A stretch of 5,651 bases of DNA from Flavobacterium psychrophilum. Its GTDB lineage: Bacteria; Bacteroidota; Bacteroidia; Flavobacteriales; Flavobacteriaceae. The stretch spans positions 7,387 to 13,037 of the forward strand of contig DYPB01000005.1 of NCBI GenBank assembly GCA_020720185.1, written 5' to 3'. The translations under genes were made by a program, and so were the position numbers. This document shows, piece by piece, positions 1 through 5,433 of this stretch; position 1 is the stretch's first letter; every line of letters starts with the position of its first letter. Under the pieces are notes generated by a model. That model was given only the letters and a program-made list of their open reading frames with translations, was not told where the DNA came from and did no database searches.

Positions 1-7
1 TAATTAC

Positions 8-55
8 ATATAAATAATAGATTATAATCGCATTATTATATATAAATAATAGATT
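8..55. repeat. 16-bp direct repeat pair with central palindrome upstream of the ATPase gene
   Basis: The 16-mer ATATAAATAATAGATT occurs at 8-23 and again, identically, at 40-55, so the copies are in phase at 32 bp, about three helical turns. Between them GATTATAATC (20-29) is a perfect 10-bp palindrome, and AATAAT (13-18) faces ATTATT (32-37) as a loose dyad. The arrangement lies 16 bp upstream of a -7 box, so it could be an operator for the ATPase gene. Base composition here is almost pure A/T, so chance repetition is a real alternative; only the repeat itself is certain. Confidence 0.5.
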
Positions 56-70
56 TGAAATAAAATTTTA

Positions 71-78
71 TATATTTG
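71..78 (+). promoter_or_regulatory. Candidate Bacteroidota -7 box for the ATPase gene
   Basis: TATATTTG matches the Bacteroidota housekeeping -7 consensus TAnnTTTG. It lies 19 bp before the ATG at 98, which would leave a very short leader. The nearest upstream TTG (55-57) is only 13 bp away, shorter than the usual spacing of about 17-23 bp to the -33 element, so only the -7 part is well supported. Confidence 0.45.
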
Positions 79-97
79 CCTCAAAATTTATATACTT

Positions 98-1231
98 ATG
101 AAAGGCATAAATAGAAATTTAGGAGCAATAATTGCAGAAAAGTGGAATTCGGGTAAAGTACTTATTTTAATAGGACCAAGACAAGTGGGAAAAACAACAC
201 TCTTGAGAAAATTATCTGAGGCAGAAGGAAATTTTATGTTTGTGAATGGTGATGATCCCGAAGACAGATTGCTGTTCGAAAACGCTGGTGTTAGTAAATT
301 AGAAAATATTATTGCCAAAAACACTACGGTATTTTTTGACGAAGCACAGAGAATACCTAACATTGGACTGGTTTTAAAAATCATTCACGACCAAATGAAT
401 ACGGTTCGTTTGGTGGTTAGTGGATCATCGGCATTGGAAATTTCAAATCAAGTTAATGAGCCTTTAACAGGAAGAAAATGGGAATATAATATGTTTCCGT
501 TATCATGGAACGAATTGAGAAATCATTTCGGTTATGCGCAAAATCAAAAAAATATCCCACAATATTTGGTTTATGGTACTTATCCCGAAGTAATTACACA
601 AAAAAACGATGCGGAAAATATTTTAAAACAAATTTCGAGTAGTTATTTGTATAAAGATATTTTACAATTTAAAGAAATTAAGAAGCCAGAAGTTTTAGAT
701 AAACTCCTTTTGGCACTAGCATTGCAAGTGGGCAGCGAAGTTAATTATAATGAACTTTCACGAACGATTGGAATTGATAGAGCAACTGTTGAGCAATATA
801 TTTCATTGCTCGAAAAAGTTTTTGTGGTTTTTCGATTGCAGCCTCTGAGCCGAAATGTAAGAAATGAAATGAACACTTCTCGGAAGGTGTATTTTTATGA
901 TAACGGAATCAGAAACAGCATTATAGGTAATTTTAAATCATTAGAATTTAGACAAGATGTGGGATCATTATGGGAAAATTTTATGATTTCAGAAAAAATA
1001 AAAGCCCAAAGTTATTGCAAATGGCACGGAAGGAACTATTTTTGGCGTACCTATCAGCAGCAAGAAATTGATTGGATTGAAGAAATTGATGGGCAATTTT
1101 CGGCATTTGAATTCAAATGGAATGATAATAAAAAAGATAAAAAATTCCCATCAACATTTTTGAATAATTATTCAATAAAAACTACAATGATAGTCTCACC
1201 GAGCAATTGCGATGAATTTATACAACTTTAA
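98..1231 (+). CDS. AAA-type ATP-binding protein with DUF4143-like C-terminal domain
   Basis: This 377-residue protein has the layout of the large AAA_14/DUF4143 group of prokaryotic ATPases. The Walker A motif is GPRQVGKTT (residues 26-34), Walker B is TVFFDEAQR (77-85, with D81 and E82), and a sensor-like VVSGSSA lies at 106-112. A winged-helix-like middle (about 215-250, [20 protein letters not shown]) precedes the C-terminal part. That part carries EIDWI (323-327) and FEFKW (337-341), a spacing reminiscent of PD-(D/E)xK folds (D325, E338, K340). The family is widespread, often multi-copy, and without a settled cellular role; nuclease activity is not shown. The length is near the family's norm and no frame break is seen. 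The ATG at 98 is chosen because it places the N-terminus the usual short distance before Walker A and follows a -7 box. It ends 11 bp before uppP, so it may be co-transcribed with it. Family assignment is firm; function is unknown. Confidence 0.9.
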   Translation: MKGINRNLGAIIAEKWNSGKVLILIGPRQVGKTTLLRKLSEAEGNFMFVNGDDPEDRLLFENAGVSKLENIIAKNTTVFFDEAQRIPNIGLVLKIIHDQMNTVRLVVSGSSALEISNQVNEPLTGRKWEYNMFPLSWNELRNHFGYAQNQKNIPQYLVYGTYPEVITQKNDAENILKQISSSYLYKDILQFKEIKKPEVLDKLLLALALQVGSEVNYNELSRTIGIDRATVEQYISLLEKVFVVFRLQPLSRNVRNEMNTSRKVYFYDNGIRNSIIGNFKSLEFRQDVGSLWENFMISEKIKAQSYCKWHGRNYFWRTYQQQEIDWIEEIDGQFSAFEFKWNDNKKDKKFPSTFLNNYSIKTTMIVSPSNCDEFIQL

Positions 1232-1242
1232 ACACTAATCAA

Positions 1243-2040
1243 ATGAATTATTTACAAGCAATTATCCTTGCAATTATTGAGGGAATTACCGAATTTTTAC
1301 CCATTTCATCAACAGGACACCTGATTATTGCCAGCTCATTTATGGGTATTGAAACCGATGATTTTACCAAACTTTTTACAATCGTAATTCAACTTGGGGC
1401 AATTTTGTCGGTCGTGGTTTTATATTTTAAAAGGTTTTTCCAGTCGATGGATTTCTATTATAAAATAGTAGTAGCGTTTGTTCCTGCCGTAATTTTAGGA
1501 TTAATTTTTAGTAAAAAAATTGATGTTTTGCTCGAAAATCCCTTAACGGTTGCCGTTTCATTATTGCTTGGTGGAATTATTTTATTAAAAGTCGATGATT
1601 GGTTTGATGATAATGAGGAAACCCAAACGACGACTGAAATTAGTTATTTAACAGCTTTCAAGATAGGATTGTTTCAATGTTTGGCAATGATACCAGGGGT
1701 TTCTCGTAGTGGAGCAAGCATTGTGGGCGGAATGTCGCAAAAATTATCTCGAACCACAGCTGCTGAATTTTCATTCTTTTTGGCGGTGCCGACAATGCTT
1801 GGAGCAACTGCCAAAAAATGTTATGATTATTATAACGATGGATTAATATTATCATCTAAACAAGTTAATTTATTGGTTATTGGAAATATTGTGGCGTTTA
1901 TTGTTGCGCTTTTGGCAATCAAATCATTCATCGGGTTTTTAACCAAAAACGGTTTTAAAATGTTTGGATATTATCGGATTATCGTTGGAATTGCGTTGCT
2001 TCTAATTCATTTTTTTGTTAGACCATTAACAATTATTTAA
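1243..2040 (+). CDS. uppP: Undecaprenyl-diphosphatase (UppP/BacA family)
   Basis: This integral membrane enzyme removes a phosphate from undecaprenyl diphosphate, regenerating the lipid carrier used for peptidoglycan and other wall polymers; overproduction of the family gives bacitracin resistance. The 265-residue length is typical. The first signature, [15 protein letters not shown] (13-27), holds the acidic pair E13 and E17 and H26, and the second, PGVSRSG (151-157), holds R155; these correspond to the active-site residues of the E. coli enzyme. Hydrophobic segments run through about 46-62, 75-90, 101-116, 175-190, 208-228 and 242-260, with a charged loop at 117-133 ([10 protein letters not shown]). 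The ATG at 1243 gives the canonical family N-terminus [18 protein letters not shown]. The gene follows the ATPase by 11 bp and its stop shares one base with the truB start, indicating an operon with truB. No anomalies are seen. Confidence 0.96.
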   Translation: MNYLQAIILAIIEGITEFLPISSTGHLIIASSFMGIETDDFTKLFTIVIQLGAILSVVVLYFKRFFQSMDFYYKIVVAFVPAVILGLIFSKKIDVLLENPLTVAVSLLLGGIILLKVDDWFDDNEETQTTTEISYLTAFKIGLFQCLAMIPGVSRSGASIVGGMSQKLSRTTAAEFSFFLAVPTMLGATAKKCYDYYNDGLILSSKQVNLLVIGNIVAFIVALLAIKSFIGFLTKNGFKMFGYYRIIVGIALLLIHFFVRPLTII

Positions 2041-2714
2041 TGACCATAGACAACTACCAAAACGGACAAATACTGCTGATAGACAAGCCCTTAAAATGGA
2101 GTTCATTTCAAGCTGTTAATAAACTAAAACACCATTTGATAAACACAGTTGGATTGCCTAAAAAATTTAAAATTGGACATGCAGGAACGCTCGACCCGTT
2201 GGCTACTGGATTATTGCTAATTTGTACTGGAAAATTTACCAAAAAAATATCAGAATTACAAGGTCAAGCCAAAGAATATAAAGGAACTTTCTTTATTGGA
2301 GCCACAACGCCCTCTTATGATTTAGAAACCGAAATTGATGAACAATTCGATATTTCGCATATTAATAATGATTTAATTCACGAAACGGTAAAACAATTTT
2401 TAGGCGAAATTAATCAAAAACCACCCCTTTTTTCTGCCATAAAAAAAGATGGTGTTAGACTTTATGAACACGCCCGTGCAGGCGAAACAATAGAAATTGA
2501 AAGCCGAAAAACCACCATTCACGAATTTGAAATTACAAGAATTGCATTACCCGAAATAGATTTTAGAATTGTATGTAGTAAAGGAACTTACATTCGATCC
2601 ATTGCTTTTGATTTTGGCAAAGCAATGAATTCAGGAAGTCATTTAACTGCTTTGCGACGCACAAAAATTGGAGCATTTGAGGTTAAAAATGCGGTTTCAA
2701 TCTTGGAACTATAA
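2040..2714 (+). CDS. truB: tRNA pseudouridine(55) synthase TruB
   Basis: TruB converts uridine 55 in the T-loop of most tRNAs to pseudouridine in the cytoplasm. The catalytic motif GHAGTLDPLATGLL (46-59) places the nucleophilic aspartate at D52. Other family blocks are LLIDKPLKWSSFQAV (12-26), KEYKGTFFIGATTPSYD (78-94), PPLFSAIKKDGVRLYEHAR (128-146) and KGTYIRS (181-187). At 224 residues it is the short form that ends soon after the catalytic fold and lacks the C-terminal PUA-like extension of the 314-residue E. coli protein; this is common in Bacteroidota and not a truncation. The start ATG overlaps the uppP stop as TAATG, which suggests translational coupling. A possible minus-strand remnant converges on its last codon, and the long gap with a MITE-like insertion separates it from ribF. 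Confidence 0.96.
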   Translation: MTIDNYQNGQILLIDKPLKWSSFQAVNKLKHHLINTVGLPKKFKIGHAGTLDPLATGLLLICTGKFTKKISELQGQAKEYKGTFFIGATTPSYDLETEIDEQFDISHINNDLIHETVKQFLGEINQKPPLFSAIKKDGVRLYEHARAGETIEIESRKTTIHEFEITRIALPEIDFRIVCSKGTYIRSIAFDFGKAMNSGSHLTALRRTKIGAFEVKNAVSILEL

Positions 2715-2777
2715 ATTCATCCCCTTCAACTGATCCAAATAATCTCGTTCCTCACTCGATCTCGAAATTTTATGTTG
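2709..2777 (-). pseudogene. Possible C-terminal remnant of an unidentified convergent gene
   Basis: On the minus strand a 22-codon stretch ends at a TAG that overlaps the last truB codons and reads QHKISRSSEERDYLDQLKGM followed by Asn-Leu. The hydrophilic, amphipathic composition looks like a genuine protein C-terminus, and ending exactly at the truB stop is the geometry of a convergent neighbour. A TGA (forward 2778-2780) closes the frame immediately upstream and I see no continuation in the other minus frames up to the MITE, so if real it is a decayed tail. I do not recognise the parent protein. The stretch is short enough to be chance. Confidence 0.25.
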
Positions 2778-2809
2778 TCAGACTCATTTGTTATGATTGA
2801 AAACGACAT

Positions 2810-2836
2810 GAATCAATTCCCAACTCTAATTGATTC
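2810..2836. other. Hairpin downstream of truB, possible weak terminator
   Basis: GAATCAATT (2810-2818) and AATTGATTC (2828-2836) form a perfect 9-bp stem with a 9-nt loop, 96 bp after the truB stop. The stem has few G-C pairs and is followed only by TTTACC on the + strand, so it lacks a proper T-run. It may be a weak terminator of the uppP-truB transcript or simply an A/T-rich inverted repeat. Confidence 0.3.
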
Positions 2837-2937
2837 TTTACCAAATTAAGTATAAAGGTATTTAAAAAAAATCTGAATAGTAGTACCCAATAGACTTATA
2901 AAATCTATTTGATGAAAATTATGAATGAGTGGTTTAA

Positions 2938-2955
2938 CCCAAATTACGCATTAGA
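2938..2955 (+). repeat. Left terminal inverted repeat of the MITE
   Basis: This 18-bp end is the exact reverse complement of 3092-3109. The match extends two more bases outward (AA at 2936-2937 against TT at 3110-3111) because the flanking TTTAA duplicate is partly self-complementary. Confidence 0.85.
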
Positions 2956-3091
2956 CTTCGTTATGAAAACTCAAAATGCAATAAAAATAAGTGCTCACGG
3001 ACTATTTTTGAAGAAAGAATACTTTTGTATTTTGAATTTAAAAATAGGAGTAAGTGCTTATTTTTGAAGTAGTTTGAGTTTGGAATAGATT

Positions 3092-3109
3092 TCTAATGCG
3101 TAATTTGGG
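3092..3109 (-). repeat. Right terminal inverted repeat of the MITE
   Basis: TCTAATGCGTAATTTGGG is the exact inverse of the left end. It is followed by TTTAA (3110-3114), identical to the sequence just before the left end, and stops 11 bp before the ribF -7 box. Confidence 0.85.
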
Positions 3110-3119
3110 TTTAATAGTA

Positions 3120-3127
3120 TAAATTTG
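3120..3127 (+). promoter_or_regulatory. Candidate -7 box for ribF
   Basis: TAAATTTG fits TAnnTTTG and lies 17 bp before the TTG start codon of ribF. No TTG is found at the usual 17-23 bp upstream; the nearest TTTG (3104-3107) is inside the MITE right end and only 12 bp away. The insertion may have displaced the original -33 region. Confidence 0.4.
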
Positions 3128-3144
3128 CAAAAACATTTATCCGA

Positions 3145-4080
3145 TTGAAAATTATAGATTCGTTACAAAATTATTCCTCAAATAAGAAAACAGTACTAAC
3201 AATTGGTTCGTTTGATGGGGTTCATATTGGTCATAAAAAAATTATACAAAAAATTATATCCTCCTCAAAGTTATTAGATTGTGAGAGTTTGGTACTTACT
3301 TTTTTTCCTCATCCTAAAATATTTTTAAACCAAAATTCAGATATAAAATTATTGAATACAATTGATGAAAAAATTGATTTGTTTAAAAAAAATGGATTGC
3401 AAAATCTTATTATTCAACCATTTGACAAAAATTTTTCTGACCTTTCCGCAAAAGAATTTATTGAAGAAATATTAGTTAAAAAACTTCATGTTGCAAAAAT
3501 AATCATTGGTTATGATCATCGTTTCGGAAAAAACAGGCTGGCAAATGTTGATGATTTAATTGCATCTGGCAGTAAATATAATTTTGAAGTAGAACAAATT
3601 ACGGCTCAAGAGATTGATGCAGTGGCAGTAAGTTCGACAAAAATTAGAACCGCAATTTTAGAAGGAAATATAACCCTTGCCAATGAATATTTAGGTTATA
3701 ATTATATTTTAACAGGAGTTGTTGTAACGGGCAAACAACTCGGACGAACCATAGGATATCCAACGGCAAACATTAGAATAGGCGAAAATTATAAATTAAT
3801 TCCAAAAATTGGTGTTTATATTGTTAGTAGCTTTATTAATAATCAATTAATTTTTGGAATGATGAATATCGGTTTTAATCCAACTGTTGGTGGACAAAAT
3901 TTATCAACAGAGGTTCATTTTTTTAATCTTGACGAGAATTTATACGACAAAAAATTAACTATTTCAATACTTTCTCGAATTAGAGACGAACATAAATTTG
4001 AATCAATAGCAGTTTTAAAAAATCAATTAGCAAAAGATAAAGAATTTTGTATTTCTTTTATAGAAAAGCATCTAATGTAA
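3145..4080 (+). CDS. ribF: Bifunctional riboflavin kinase / FAD synthetase
   Basis: RibF phosphorylates riboflavin to FMN and then adenylylates FMN to FAD, supplying flavin cofactors in the cytoplasm. The 311-residue length is normal for the two-domain form. The N-terminal nucleotidyltransferase domain (about 1-185) has TIGSFDGVHIGH (19-30, with H27 and H30), FFPHP (53-57), the YDHRFGKNR block (123-131) and VSSTKIR (162-168). The C-terminal kinase domain (about 186-311) has GKQLGRTIGYPTANI (196-210), MNIGFNPTVGG (240-250) and TEVHFF (255-260), whose E256 is the expected catalytic base. The start is TTG: it yields the family-typical beginning MKIIDSLQNYSSNKKTVLTIGSFDG, an in-frame stop (TAG at 3115-3117) lies just upstream, and no ATG occurs until residue 239. 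No FMN riboswitch is apparent; a MITE occupies the upstream region. A 39-bp gap leads to bioB. Confidence 0.95.
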   Translation: MKIIDSLQNYSSNKKTVLTIGSFDGVHIGHKKIIQKIISSSKLLDCESLVLTFFPHPKIFLNQNSDIKLLNTIDEKIDLFKKNGLQNLIIQPFDKNFSDLSAKEFIEEILVKKLHVAKIIIGYDHRFGKNRLANVDDLIASGSKYNFEVEQITAQEIDAVAVSSTKIRTAILEGNITLANEYLGYNYILTGVVVTGKQLGRTIGYPTANIRIGENYKLIPKIGVYIVSSFINNQLIFGMMNIGFNPTVGGQNLSTEVHFFNLDENLYDKKLTISILSRIRDEHKFESIAVLKNQLAKDKEFCISFIEKHLM

Positions 4081-4091
4081 ACGAAATTTTC

Positions 4092-4099
4092 TATTTTTG
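4092..4099 (+). promoter_or_regulatory. Candidate -7 box for bioB
   Basis: TATTTTTG fits TAnnTTTG, sits in the 39-bp ribF-bioB gap and leaves 20 bp to the bioB ATG. No TTG is seen at -33 spacing, so bioB may be transcribed from here, from the ribF promoter, or both. No palindromic biotin-repressor operator was recognised in the gap. Confidence 0.35.
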
Positions 4100-4119
4100 A
4101 ACCCATTAAAATAAACAAT

Positions 4120-5202
4120 ATGAGCATTACAAAACACAATTGGACTAAAGACGAAATAATAGCTATTTATAACAAACCATTAATGGACTTGTTATACGAA
4201 GCAGCAACTATACACAGAAAATCACACGATCCAAATGTAGTACAAGTTTCTACATTATTATCCATAAAAACAGGAGGATGCCCCGAAGATTGTGGGTATT
4301 GTCCGCAGGCAGCACGATACCATACTGATATTACAGGAAACGATTTAATGTCGGTTAGTCAAGTAAAAGCACAAGCTTTGCGAGCAAAAGAATCAGGTTC
4401 ATCAAGAGTTTGTATGGGTGCTGCATGGCGAAATGTGAAAGACGGAGCAGAATTTGACCAAGTATTAGAAATGGTTAGAACCATCAATAAATTAGATATG
4501 GAGGTTTGCTGTACATTAGGAATGATAACTGAAAATCAAGCACATAGATTAGCTGAAGCAGGACTTTATGCCTATAATCACAACCTTGATACTTCCGAAG
4601 ATTATTATAAAGAGGTTATTTCTACTCGTGGTTTTGAAGACCGTTTGCAAACTATTGAAAATGTAAGAAAAACAAATGTAACCGTGTGTAGTGGCGGTAT
4701 TATTGGTATGGGCGAAAGTATTGAAGATAGAGCAGGAATGCTCGTTGCGTTATCAACCCTAAATCCACAACCAGAATCAGTACCAATAAATGCACTTGTT
4801 GCCGTTGATGGAACACCACTTGAAGACGAGAAACCAGTCGAAATTTGGGAAATGATTAGAATGGTTGCAACCACCAGAATTGTAATGCCCGAAACACAAG
4901 TAAGATTATCCGCAGGAAGAACCAATATGAGTCGTGAAGGACAAGCCATTTGCTTTCTTGCAGGAGCAAACTCTATTTTTGCAGGCGATAAATTGCTAAC
5001 AACACCAAATCCAGATGTAAACGAAGATATGAAAATGTTTGAAATGTTAGGATTAAGTGCTCAAAAACCATTCATAAAAATAATGCAACCCAAAACCGTA
5101 GAAGCTCCTGATTCTCAATACCAATCAATGGGCGAAAAACCAAAATGGAGCAGACCAGAACATAAAATTGAAAGAAATTTAGAAGCATCAATCAAAAATT
5201 AG
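4120..5202 (+). CDS. bioB: Biotin synthase
   Basis: BioB is a radical S-adenosylmethionine enzyme that inserts sulfur into dethiobiotin, the last step of biotin synthesis. The 4Fe-4S/SAM site is GGCPEDCGYCPQA (52-64) with C54, C58 and C61. The second, 2Fe-2S cluster that donates sulfur is ligated by C98 (in SSRVCMGAAWR), C130 (in MEVCCTLG), C190 (in VTVCSGGIIGMGE) and R262 (in VRLSAGR), each shifted by two from the E. coli positions. YNHNLDTS (152-159) and FAGDKLLTTPNPD (287-299) are further conserved blocks. At 360 residues it carries a modest charged C-terminal tail (about 336-360), as is common in this group. The ATG at 4120 places the protein start the expected distance before the cluster motif. 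No other bio genes are in the window, so bioB is either isolated or at the edge of a cluster. A strong hairpin follows 53 bp after the stop. Confidence 0.97.
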   Translation: MSITKHNWTKDEIIAIYNKPLMDLLYEAATIHRKSHDPNVVQVSTLLSIKTGGCPEDCGYCPQAARYHTDITGNDLMSVSQVKAQALRAKESGSSRVCMGAAWRNVKDGAEFDQVLEMVRTINKLDMEVCCTLGMITENQAHRLAEAGLYAYNHNLDTSEDYYKEVISTRGFEDRLQTIENVRKTNVTVCSGGIIGMGESIEDRAGMLVALSTLNPQPESVPINALVAVDGTPLEDEKPVEIWEMIRMVATTRIVMPETQVRLSAGRTNMSREGQAICFLAGANSIFAGDKLLTTPNPDVNEDMKMFEMLGLSAQKPFIKIMQPKTVEAPDSQYQSMGEKPKWSRPEHKIERNLEASIKN

Positions 5203-5255
5203 AAGCAAATCGCTTGGGCATTTTTACCAATGTCTTACCCGTTTTTCGTTTCAAT

Positions 5256-5288
5256 CTGTTGTGCTGAACACCAGCACAACAGGATTTT
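5256..5288 (+). terminator. Probable intrinsic terminator after bioB
   Basis: CTGTTGTGCTG (5256-5266) and CAGCACAACAG (5272-5282) form a perfect 11-bp stem with a 5-nt loop, followed by GATTTT (5283-5288). It is by far the most stable hairpin seen in the window and lies just after bioB. The T-run is short, so termination could be partial. Confidence 0.7.
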
Positions 5289-5352
5289 CACTACAACCGG
5301 GGCTATTTGAAAAAGGTAATTGAAAATTTATAAATTTTCTTAAATCACTCAA

Positions 5353-5360
5353 TATATTTG
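5353..5360 (+). promoter_or_regulatory. Candidate -7 box for the terminal ORF
   Basis: TATATTTG is a full match to TAnnTTTG, downstream of the bioB terminator and 73 bp before the ATG of the last ORF. A TTG (5320-5322) lies 30 bp upstream, too far for normal -33 spacing. Confidence 0.4.
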
Positions 5361-5433
5361 CCACACAAATTCAATTAATTATAACAACAATAACCTTAAA
5401 AATAAAACCAAAGCTGGCAGAGCATTTATTACA

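Larger units (their letters stand above)
2938..3109. mobile_element. MITE-like non-autonomous element, TTAA-type target
   Basis: A 172-bp segment is bounded by perfect 18-bp terminal inverted repeats, CCCAAATTACGCATTAGA at 2938-2955 and its reverse complement at 3092-3109. Both ends are flanked by the same TTTAA in direct orientation (2933-2937 and 3110-3114), which fits a TTAA or TTTAA target-site duplication. There is no room for a transposase. Symmetric subterminal matches continue inward: AACTCAAA (2968-2975) against TTTGAGTT (3073-3080), and AAAAATAAG (2983-2991) against CTTATTTTT (3057-3065). Each pair lies at nearly the same distance from its end. Inside, TAAGTGCT (2988-2995, 3051-3058) and TATTTTTGAAG (3003-3013, 3059-3069) are also directly repeated. 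Ends starting CC(C) with a 4-5 bp TTAA-like duplication are known for the IS1380 family, so mobilisation by such a transposase is plausible; this family link is inference. Confidence 0.75.
2715..3144. other. 430-bp gap between truB and ribF without a confident gene
   Basis: The first part (2715-2932) is low-complexity A/T-rich sequence with a possible minus-strand gene tail, a 9-bp hairpin at 2810-2836 and a smaller 6-bp inverted repeat AATAGA/TCTATT (2889-2894 and 2904-2909). The rest is a MITE-like element (2938-3109) and the ribF promoter region. The longest + strand frame is a 51-codon ORF (2912-3067) that crosses the left element boundary and is probably fortuitous. The overall picture is of gene decay and small-element insertion between two housekeeping genes. 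Confidence 0.6.

Noticed and set aside
1..60. CRISPR-like repeats at the left edge
   Set aside because: There are only two copies of a pure A/T-rich 16-mer with a 16-bp spacer; the repeat length and composition do not fit a CRISPR array.
88..384. 98-codon minus-strand ORF
   Set aside because: It lies wholly opposite the ATPase Walker A/B region, which is clearly coding; Ser/Phe-rich composition is typical of an antisense shadow.
1658..1855. 65-codon minus-strand ORF inside uppP
   Set aside because: It is antisense to the conserved PGVSRSG region of uppP and shows no recognisable features.
2040..2714. truB as a truncated gene because it is about 90 residues shorter than the E. coli protein
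   Set aside because: All catalytic blocks are present, and short TruB without the C-terminal PUA-like domain is usual in Bacteroidota.
2726..2809. 27-codon minus-strand ORF starting MSFSIITNESDN
   Set aside because: It is very short, has no promoter, and overlaps a better protein-like frame in the same place.
2715..3144. FMN riboswitch upstream of ribF
   Set aside because: The leader is occupied by the MITE, and I could not find the conserved G-rich multi-helix pattern of that riboswitch.
4081..4119. BirA-type operator in front of bioB
   Set aside because: The 39-bp gap has no extended dyad; it contains only a T-rich -7 box.
4605..4949. 114-codon minus-strand ORF inside bioB
   Set aside because: It is antisense to conserved bioB blocks including C190 and R262; the hydrophobic look arises from the complementary codons.
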